A DNA stretch of 6,014 nt from an archaeon (GTDB lineage Archaea; Nanobdellota; Nanobdellia; SCGC-AAA011-G17; PNOQ01). Shown here one piece after another: positions 1 through 5,760 of the stretch (positions are counted from its first letter, which is position 1; each line of letters opens with the position of its first letter). Location: NCBI GenBank assembly GCA_021107835.1, contig JAIOSD010000005.1, positions 1 through 6,014 on the forward strand, written 5' to 3'. The position numbers and the translations under genes are program-made. The notes beneath the pieces were generated by a model. That model had not been told where the DNA came from. It saw nothing but the letters and a program-made list of their open reading frames with translations, and ran no database searches.

Positions 1-1149
1 ATGGAATAATCCTGCTAATAATCCCCTTTTCATTGCTTCTTGTTGTAAGATTCCCTTTTTGTCATTCTCTTCTCCAAATTTATCTTCCTTGCATTGGATG
101 TCTGTCCAAACTGGGAATCCTTTCCAATTGTAATGTTCTTCTAATCCATGTTCTTTTATTAATTTGTTAGCTCCATTTTTTAATTTGGCTCCAGCTTTCC
201 ATATATGTTTTTGGACCTTTTTTTCTTTCATGATTTCTATTGTTTTTTTTGTTGCTGCTAATCCAATTGTTTCTCCGCCATATGTTGTTGAAAAAAATGC
301 TTTTTTGTTGAATTCTTCCATAATTTCTGATTTTCCTACTAATGCAGAACAAGCATACCCGTTTGACATTGCCTTTCCAAAACAACCTAAATCTGGGTTT
401 ACTTCAAAGTATTTTTCTGCTCCTCCTAATGAGAATCTAAATCCTGTTATTATTTCATCAAACATTAGAACTGCTCCATTCTTATGGGTTAATTTTTTTA
501 CTTTGTGTAAAAAATTGTTTTTTGGTGCTGTTAGTTGTACTGGTTCTAATACTACACAAGCTATTTTATCTTTTTTTTCTTCAAATATTTTTTTTAAAGA
601 TTCTATATTATTATATTGGAACTCATGGGTTAATTTTTTTACTGCTTTAGGTACTCCCCCATCATATTCGGTTAATCCAACATACCAATCATGTATTCCG
701 TGATACCCTTGAGATGCAATGTGTTCTCTTCCAGTATATGCTCTTGCAGCCCTTATACCCATTGTTAGTACATCTGCACCGTTTCTTGCAAACTTTACCA
801 TTTCTGCAGAAGGAATTGTTTTGATTAGCAATTCTGCTGTTTCTACTTCTAAAGGGTGTGGTTGTTGAAATAAGCTTCCTTCTTTTACTTGTTTTATTAC
901 TACCTTTGTTAAGGGTTTGTAGTTGTAGCCTAGTAGTTTTAGATATCCTCCTGGTGCAAGATCTAAGAATTTATTGCCATCTACATCCCATACATAACAT
1001 CCTTTTCCTTTTTTATTGTAAATAGGGGAAACATTTGAAATGTAACTTATTGGGCCATTGCTTCTAGTCATACAACCATTTGGAATTGTTTTTACAGCTC
1101 TTTTCCAATAATTTTGAGATTTTTTTATATTTGGTATTTTAACTTTCAT
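1..1149 (-). CDS. Class III PLP-dependent aminotransferase (glutamate-1-semialdehyde aminomutase-like), 3' end cut by window edge
   Basis: The minus strand reads open without a stop from an ATG at 1149-1147 to the left edge, giving 383 residues; the family is usually about 430, so roughly the last 40-50 are missing. It is a fold-type I PLP enzyme. The phosphate-binding segment is RNGADV (122-127), the cofactor-ring aspartate lies in DEIITGFR (231-238), and the Schiff-base lysine is K259 in FGKAMSNGYA. STTYGGETIGLAA (287-299) also fits this group. Homologues in bacterial and archaeal surface-polysaccharide clusters are often labelled HemL, but NGAD in place of SGTE and the sugar-gene context argue for a sugar aminotransferase that converts a keto or aldehyde sugar to an amino sugar in the cytoplasm. 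The start overlaps the end of the cytidylyltransferase gene by 11 bases and has no Shine-Dalgarno sequence, so translational coupling is likely. Family is confident; substrate is unknown. Confidence 0.9.
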   Translation of the reverse strand, partial: MKVKIPNIKKSQNYWKRAVKTIPNGCMTRSNGPISYISNVSPIYNKKGKGCYVWDVDGNKFLDLAPGGYLKLLGYNYKPLTKVVIKQVKEGSLFQQPHPLEVETAELLIKTIPSAEMVKFARNGADVLTMGIRAARAYTGREHIASQGYHGIHDWYVGLTEYDGGVPKAVKKLTHEFQYNNIESLKKIFEEKKDKIACVVLEPVQLTAPKNNFLHKVKKLTHKNGAVLMFDEIITGFRFSLGGAEKYFEVNPDLGCFGKAMSNGYACSALVGKSEIMEEFNKKAFFSTTYGGETIGLAATKKTIEIMKEKKVQKHIWKAGAKLKNGANKLIKEHGLEEHYNWKGFPVWTDIQCKEDKFGEENDKKGILQQEAMKRGLLAGLFH

Positions 1150-1879
1150 TTTCTATTATGTTTTTGTGTTTTTTGTAAACATATTCTGCATATTCCCAAT
1201 CTTCTTCATTATCTATTTCTATAGACAATCTTGGATCGGATAGTACTAATTTTGTTTTTAGATCTGGCTTTTCTTTATATGGATTTAGTATTACTAATGA
1301 TTCGTCCATTAATATATTTCTTTTTACTCCATAAATAGTGCCATCTAGTAAATATATATTTTTTGTATCTTGCCGCCTTACAGATGTTTCTAAATCTAAG
1401 AATATTTTTAAGAAATTGTCTTCATTTGCTTTTAAGATATCTGAGAAATCTACATCAAATTTTTTGGCACTTACTACTGTTTCTACTTCTGGGTTTTTTA
1501 GTGCTTCAATTGTTTGTAGTATTATTTTTTTTGTTCTTAATGGTGATGTAGGTTCTAGGATTAGAATATTTTCATAACTCTCTCCTTTTTCTTCTAGAAA
1601 TGAAATTGCATGTCTGAAAACTGGAATAGAAGGAGTATTATCTTGTGCTAATTCTTCTGGTCTTAAGAATGGAACTTCTGCTCCAGCTGCTTTTGAGATT
1701 TCTGCTATTTCTTTATCATCTGTAGAAACTAGAACTTTGTCTATTTCTTGAATTGATAATGCTAATTTTATTGTGTATTCTATTAAGGGTTTTCCTAGAA
1801 ATGGTTTTATATTTTTTCTTGGAATTCCTTTAGATCCTCCTCTTGCAGGTATAATTGCTAATGTTTTTATTTTTATCAA
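1139..1879 (-). CDS. neuA: CMP-nonulosonate (N-acylneuraminate-type) cytidylyltransferase
   Basis: This 246-residue protein has the usual length of CMP-sialic acid synthetases, which transfer CMP from CTP to a nonulosonic acid with release of pyrophosphate. The nucleotide-binding loop is PARGGSKGIPRKN (11-23). LEPTSPLR (108-115) and RRQD (168-171) followed by DGTIYGV (179-185) match the sugar-binding region. IEIDNEEDW (220-228) is the metal-binding end. Two positions differ from the usual enzyme: E109 stands where glutamine is common, and E221 where the first metal aspartate is common. Specificity among neuraminate, legionaminate and pseudaminate (neuA, legF, pseF) cannot be read from the sequence, so the symbol is a family label. 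The start is TTG, because no ATG lies near the N-terminal motif; a GGAG abuts it with no spacing, so the exact start is unsure. The gene follows the oxidoreductase after 43 bp and overlaps the aminotransferase. Confidence 0.9.
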   Translation of the reverse strand: MIKIKTLAIIPARGGSKGIPRKNIKPFLGKPLIEYTIKLALSIQEIDKVLVSTDDKEIAEISKAAGAEVPFLRPEELAQDNTPSIPVFRHAISFLEEKGESYENILILEPTSPLRTKKIILQTIEALKNPEVETVVSAKKFDVDFSDILKANEDNFLKIFLDLETSVRRQDTKNIYLLDGTIYGVKRNILMDESLVILNPYKEKPDLKTKLVLSDPRLSIEIDNEEDWEYAEYVYKKHKNIIENES

Positions 1880-1922
1880 CTCCTGTGTTTGAAAATTTAT
1901 AATCGTTTATAATCTTTCTGTA
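1880..1922 (-). promoter_or_regulatory. Intergenic gap with tandem TATA-like repeat; possible internal promoter
   Basis: This is the only non-overlapping gap inside the leftward gene set. On the minus strand it carries two copies of a 10-base unit, GATTATAAAC and GATTATAAAT, back to back (1914-1905 and 1904-1895), each containing TTATAAA. For an archaeal promoter, with the TATA box about 24-31 bases before the transcript start, the upstream copy would start transcription close to the TTG codon at 1879, giving a nearly leaderless mRNA. GGAG at 1883-1880 touches the TTG directly, too close for a normal ribosome-binding site. An internal promoter would let the cytidylyltransferase and aminotransferase be expressed apart from the upstream genes. 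This rests on base pattern and spacing only. Confidence 0.4.
1895..1914 (-). repeat. 10-bp tandem direct repeat, two copies
   Basis: On the plus strand the two units read atttataatc and gtttataatc, identical at nine of ten positions and joined without spacer. The period is about one helical turn, so both TATA-like cores face the same side of the DNA. It lies entirely in the non-coding gap. Confidence 0.8.
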
Positions 1923-2900
1923 TTAAATCTCTACTTCTTTTTTTGTTTGTGTTGATTCTTCTATTGCATCTAAAACTTTTAAGGTTTCTAAATCTTCTGA
2001 TAATAGATAAGGGTATTCTTTTTCTCCTTTTAGTGCTGAGATAAAAGTTTTCATTTCTTCAATATATGGTTCTTCTTTGTGCAAGTATCCTGTTTCTATT
2101 TTTCCAGCTCCTTCTGGGAATTCTTGCCAAGCTTTATCTTTGAATAGTTTTACTAACTTTTTATTATGATCCCAAACTATTGTTCCTTCTGTTCCTATAA
2201 TCTTTATTTCTCTATAAGGAGTTCGTGAAACTACATCTACTAGATAATGGCCTAGTAAATCTTTGAATTTTAGAATTATTTGATAGGTGTCTGGTGCGTC
2301 TATCTCTAAATCTGAGAATTTTCCTTTTAATGCGATTACGGAGTTTATTTTTCCAAATGTGTCTTGAAGCCAATTTATCTCTCCTGGAATAATTTCAATA
2401 CAAGCATTTGTTTCTTTTTTTGCTCCAAAGAATTTCCTATAATCTTCCCAAGGGTGCCAATCTGGAAGATACTGGCCAACATGATATGTAAAGGATGTTA
2501 CTTTTCCTATTTGGTTTGTTAATTCTTTTATTTTTTTTATTGATTCTATGTAACGCATATCACAAGAAGCAGCCATTAAAAGATCTTTTCCTTTTTCTAC
2601 CCTTTCTTTTAGTCCTTTTGATATTAAGTTTAATTCTGTAAAGAAAGGAATATTGTTTTTAATTGCTAAATCCATGTATTCATAATGTTTGTCTGGTGGT
2701 GTTGAGATAATAATTGCGTTTGGTTTTTGTTTTAAAGCTTTTTTTATATCTTTGAATGTTTTTATCTGATATTTATATTCTGCTTCATTTCTTCTTTTTT
2801 CTTGGATGTCGAAACCAATTATATCTGATTCATTTAATGATTGAAGATTTCTTATTCTTCTTTTTCCCATTGATCCTAGTCCTATTATTAAAAAATTCAT
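1923..2900 (-). CDS. Gfo/Idh/MocA-family NAD(P)-dependent oxidoreductase, atypical active site
   Basis: The 325-residue product has the normal length and layout of this family. It begins with an N-terminal Rossmann fold with GLGSMGKRRI (7-16), an acidic residue ending strand 2 (D31) and STPPDKHYEY (66-75). The C-terminal alpha/beta substrate domain contains VGQYLPDWHPWEDY (141-154), a stretch I associate with members from surface-polysaccharide and sialic-acid-type clusters. Members usually oxidise or reduce a ring hydroxyl of a sugar or nucleotide sugar with NAD(P). The catalytic lysine of the usual EKP motif is absent: the segment reads FTELNL (87-92). The usual D-x-x-x-H helix reads EIIPGEINWL (169-178), with no histidine. 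The ATG overlaps the stop of the glycosyltransferase gene as ATGA, and no Shine-Dalgarno precedes it, so it is probably made by coupled translation. Family is sure; reaction and substrate are not, and a non-redox role is possible. Confidence 0.88.
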   Translation of the reverse strand: MNFLIIGLGSMGKRRIRNLQSLNESDIIGFDIQEKRRNEAEYKYQIKTFKDIKKALKQKPNAIIISTPPDKHYEYMDLAIKNNIPFFTELNLISKGLKERVEKGKDLLMAASCDMRYIESIKKIKELTNQIGKVTSFTYHVGQYLPDWHPWEDYRKFFGAKKETNACIEIIPGEINWLQDTFGKINSVIALKGKFSDLEIDAPDTYQIILKFKDLLGHYLVDVVSRTPYREIKIIGTEGTIVWDHNKKLVKLFKDKAWQEFPEGAGKIETGYLHKEEPYIEEMKTFISALKGEKEYPYLLSEDLETLKVLDAIEESTQTKKEVEI

Positions 2901-4774
2901 TTTATTGTTTTTTCTATAAATTTTCTTGCTCTTTCTCCAGATTTTCCATCTAATTTGAATAGTCGGTGGCTTATAAACTTGTCTCTATTACTTAGTAAAC
3001 GCTGTTTTGTATTTTCATTAAATAATAATTCCTTTATTTTTGGTGCTATTTCTTCTGTTTTGTATGCGCTTAAAGCAACCTTTTCTTGTGCATACGGAAG
3101 AACATCTTCTTTGTTTGTTACGTTTATCATCAAAAGGGGCTTATTTAGCATTACGGTTTCCATTCCTGTGTTAGAGTGCATTACTATTCCAATATCGGAT
3201 GCATTAATTAATTCAAAGATATCAATATTTTTTATTACCTTAACTTTTATTCCTGTTTTTTTAGCTAGGTTTTCATAAAAATATTGGTGTTTTTCATATT
3301 CTCTTGGATGTAGCTTTACTACGAAATTTACACTATTATTTAATTCTTTTATTGCATTGAAAATGGCATAAGGTAAATCTCCTGCTTCTACATCTGAAAG
3401 GTATTCTGAATAAAAGGAGACTAGTTTTTTGGTTTTATCTAAATTTAAAATTTCGAATATCTTATTTTTATCATTTCTTGGAAATTTTTTTTTATTGGCT
3501 AAAAAGTCATATCTTGGTTGTCCCACTATTTCTATGCTTTCTTTTGGATATTGTCCCTGATTTATTAATAAATCTTTTGTACATTCCCCAAAAACCATTG
3601 TGTGATCTGGGATTGGACAGAGTTTCATGTTTTTAGAATAAGGATTTACTTCATTTTTGTTGTGGATATATTCAAAACAAGTTTTATTTATTAATCCATG
3701 AGACATCCCAATTGATTTTATGTCTAAGATTCTTGCAGCGGTTATTACAGATCTACAATACATGCTTGTTTCGTCAACTAAAACTATTGCTTTTGGTTTT
3801 GTTTTTTTAAGTAAGTTGAAAGAGGTTTCAATATACTTCACTGTTTCTGGGAATCTATTAGTAAATATAAATTTTATTTTTTTCTTTAATAAGGGATAAA
3901 GGTTTATTCCTTCAAAGGTGAAACTTTTTTTAAAAGAAGGTTGTTTTTCTAATATTCTCCAAATCTTTTCAAATTTTTTCTTTTCTTTTCTTACTATTTT
4001 GGATACTTTTTGATTATGAAATGATTCAAAAGGAATATAATCTTTTCTTCTTTTTAATGTTCCACTTATTCCGGGGTTTGGATCATAATCTATATCCACA
4101 TAACTAGTTTTAAGAGTTATATCATCGACTATTGCCCCTAAAAATCTATCCCTATAATGGTTTCCTATTAATTCTATGCTTGAGGGGTAAGTAAAGAATA
4201 ACAAATCTTTATTTTTTTTGTTTTTTACTAGTTTGGATATTATATTCCGTATAAGAAATTTTTTTTCTTTTAAATATTCTATTATATAGGGGTAATTTGT
4301 TTTTAGTTTGCTTGGCTTTTTTAATACCTTACTTTTTTTAAACAATAATTTTGTTACGTCTATTAATGTTTTGTTTTCGGTTGCTAGATAAATTACTTCT
4401 GGGGTTTCTTGGTTTAATATGTTCTTTATTGTTTCTAGATATAGAGTTATCTCATATACTGTGTCTTTGTGTATTGGATGATAATATAGCCAAAAGTCTA
4501 TGAACCACCAAAGAGAAATATCTTTGTATTTGATTAAATCTTTGAATGATTTGTCTTGAAATATTTTTTTCTCGGACCAGTCTTTTAACCAATGCATTGA
4601 TTTTAGGTGGGTGTTATTTTCCATGAATTCGTTTATTGATTTAAAGGGAATATTGTTATTTTTCAAAATTTCTTTTGTTTCAAAATCTAATGCTATTGGA
4701 AAAAGATTCTTAGCTTTAATCGAACTTACTCTTTTTTTTACTTCTGTTGAATCTATTAAAATTAATCTTTTCAT
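2897..4774 (-). CDS. Large GT-B-like glycosyltransferase with HP motif (surface polysaccharide synthesis)
   Basis: This 625-residue protein is probably cytoplasmic; I see no signal peptide or clear membrane helix, only an aromatic patch (about 87-98, LWWFIDFWLYY). Residues 1-185 form an extra alpha/beta-looking region ending in a lysine-rich linker. A first Rossmann-like half runs from DLLFFTYPSS (190-199) to DETSMY (334-339) and GMSHGLI (356-362). The second half has VFGE (394-397), GQPRYDFL (418-425), VKLHPRE (486-492) and HSNTGMET (533-540). The order SHG, G-Q/N-P-R-x-D, HP and S-N/S-T-G is shared by capsule, CDP-glycerol and polysialyltransferase-like enzymes of GT-B fold. In sialyl- and Kdo-transferases the HP motif contacts the CMP donor, and a CMP-sugar synthetase lies two genes downstream, so a CMP-nonulosonate donor is plausible. 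A clear D/E-D/E-G motif is missing. The exact family is not recognised; a CDP- or UDP-linked donor is possible. It is first in the leftward set, with a leaderless ATG. Confidence 0.75.
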   Translation of the reverse strand: MKRLILIDSTEVKKRVSSIKAKNLFPIALDFETKEILKNNNIPFKSINEFMENNTHLKSMHWLKDWSEKKIFQDKSFKDLIKYKDISLWWFIDFWLYYHPIHKDTVYEITLYLETIKNILNQETPEVIYLATENKTLIDVTKLLFKKSKVLKKPSKLKTNYPYIIEYLKEKKFLIRNIISKLVKNKKNKDLLFFTYPSSIELIGNHYRDRFLGAIVDDITLKTSYVDIDYDPNPGISGTLKRRKDYIPFESFHNQKVSKIVRKEKKKFEKIWRILEKQPSFKKSFTFEGINLYPLLKKKIKFIFTNRFPETVKYIETSFNLLKKTKPKAIVLVDETSMYCRSVITAARILDIKSIGMSHGLINKTCFEYIHNKNEVNPYSKNMKLCPIPDHTMVFGECTKDLLINQGQYPKESIEIVGQPRYDFLANKKKFPRNDKNKIFEILNLDKTKKLVSFYSEYLSDVEAGDLPYAIFNAIKELNNSVNFVVKLHPREYEKHQYFYENLAKKTGIKVKVIKNIDIFELINASDIGIVMHSNTGMETVMLNKPLLMINVTNKEDVLPYAQEKVALSAYKTEEIAPKIKELLFNENTKQRLLSNRDKFISHRLFKLDGKSGERARKFIEKTIK

Positions 4775-4794
4775 ATTTAGGCGAGATAGACAAG

Positions 4795-4807
4795 ATTTAA
4801 ATATATT
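4795..4807. promoter_or_regulatory. Shared divergent archaeal TATA element for two leaderless genes
   Basis: The 50 bp between the divergent ATG codons (4774 on minus, 4825 on plus) has one AT block in its centre: the perfect palindrome ATTTAAAT (4795-4802) overlapping the palindrome AATATATT (4800-4807). Read rightward, TTTAAATA lies about 22-29 bases before the deacetylase ATG. Read leftward, ATATTTAA lies about 23-30 bases before the glycosyltransferase ATG. That is the normal archaeal distance from TATA box to transcript start, so both mRNAs would begin at or near the start codon. No purine-rich Shine-Dalgarno sequence precedes either ATG; the plus side is pyrimidine-rich (tttttctttctt). 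The layout implies TBP binding in either orientation with direction set by flanking BRE sequences. A bacterial -10 (TATATT) is the alternative, but would then lack a ribosome-binding site. Confidence 0.6.
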
Positions 4808-4824
4808 GTGAATTTTTCTTTCTT

Positions 4825-5760
4825 ATGGTAAAAAAATGTTTAGTAGTGATGTATCACTATGTTAGAGATATGTATAAAACTCCTTATCCAAAGATGAAAG
4901 GGATGTTAATTGATAAATTTAAAGATCAGGTTAAGAAGATTATGCAAGACTATACTATAATTAGTTTGAATGATTATCTTGACTATTTGAGTGGAGAAGG
5001 GGATATTCCAGATCGTTCTTGTATTTTATCTTTTGATGATGGATTGAAAGATCATTATGAAAATGTTTTTCCAGTTTTAAAAGAATATGGCGTGAGTGGA
5101 TGTTTTTTTGTGACAACTAAGCCTTTAGTGGATTTTTCTGTTTTGCCAGTTCAAAAAATTCAATTTTTGTTGGCTAAGCTAGGGGTAGCTAAATTGGCAG
5201 AAGATATTAATAGTCTGTTTAAGACTGATTATCCAACTCTTTTAGATAAGTTTTTTATTGATGATAAAAAACATGAAGGGAGAGAAGACTGGTATGATGA
5301 TTTAGACACAACATTTACTTCTAATTTAAAATATTCCATCGCAGGATTGCCTTTTGAAACAAAGAATGAAATTGTTGATGAGTTATTTTCTAAGCATTTT
5401 TCTATTGAAGAAGAATTTTCTAAAGTGCTTTATCTAAACTGGGGGGAGATAAAAGAGATGGTTGATAGTGGTATGGTATTCGGAACACATGGACATACTC
5501 ATCCAGATTTATCTAGATTAAATAAAGGAGAACAAAAAGAAGAATTTAAGATGTCTAAGCAACTAATGGAAGAGAATTTGGGTGTGGAAATTAGTGTTTG
5601 CTCTTATCCTTATGGTGTTTTTACTGATGAAACAATAGATGTTTTAAAGGAATTGGGGTATTCTTGTGCTTTGGCTGCCCCGCCTGTTAGAGAAGAAATA
5701 AATGATGGGAGAATAAATCCATTTAAAATTAGGAGGGTTGATACTGTTAATGTAATATGA
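4825..5760 (+). CDS. Polysaccharide deacetylase (NodB homology, carbohydrate esterase 4-like)
   Basis: This 311-residue protein carries the NodB motifs in order. Motif 1 is SFDDG (69-73), giving the catalytic-base and metal aspartates D71 and D72. Motif 2 is THGHTHP (221-227), with metal ligands H222 and H226. Motif 3 is SYPYG (260-264). MYHYVRD (9-15) near the start is also usual. Such enzymes remove N- or O-acetyl groups from amino sugars using a divalent metal. About 150 residues separate motifs 1 and 2; the mostly charged, probably helical segment at 105-205 is an insertion seen in some polysaccharide-cluster members, and may recognise substrate. No signal peptide or membrane anchor is visible, so it likely acts in the cytoplasm on a nucleotide- or lipid-linked sugar rather than on finished glycan. 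It begins at an ATG without Shine-Dalgarno, about 25 bases after the TATA element, and its TGA overlaps the next ATG. Family is confident; substrate is unknown. Confidence 0.9.
   Translation: MVKKCLVVMYHYVRDMYKTPYPKMKGMLIDKFKDQVKKIMQDYTIISLNDYLDYLSGEGDIPDRSCILSFDDGLKDHYENVFPVLKEYGVSGCFFVTTKPLVDFSVLPVQKIQFLLAKLGVAKLAEDINSLFKTDYPTLLDKFFIDDKKHEGREDWYDDLDTTFTSNLKYSIAGLPFETKNEIVDELFSKHFSIEEEFSKVLYLNWGEIKEMVDSGMVFGTHGHTHPDLSRLNKGEQKEEFKMSKQLMEENLGVEISVCSYPYGVFTDETIDVLKELGYSCALAAPPVREEINDGRINPFKIRRVDTVNVI

Noticed and set aside
167..385. 72-codon minus-strand open frame
   Set aside because: It overlaps the aminotransferase coding sequence in another frame of the same strand, and the true frame is unbroken there.
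484..643. Identical 19-base stretch at 484-502 and 625-643
   Set aside because: Both copies are in frame within the aminotransferase and encode the common run VKKLTH; the sequence is low-complexity with a T7 run, so chance and codon bias explain it better than a mobile or regulatory repeat.
164..703. 179-codon plus-strand open frame
   Set aside because: It lies wholly opposite the class III aminotransferase, whose motifs are intact on the minus strand; the plus-strand translation is low-complexity, rich in Phe and Ser, with no domain.
1..1149. Reading the aminotransferase as HemL of haem synthesis
   Set aside because: The PLP phosphate loop is NGAD rather than the usual SGTE type and all neighbours are sugar genes; no other tetrapyrrole gene is visible.
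2955..3278. 107-codon plus-strand open frame within the glycosyltransferase gene
   Set aside because: It is antisense to a region with clear HP and SNTG motifs in the coding frame, with no recognisable domain and no promoter or start context of its own.
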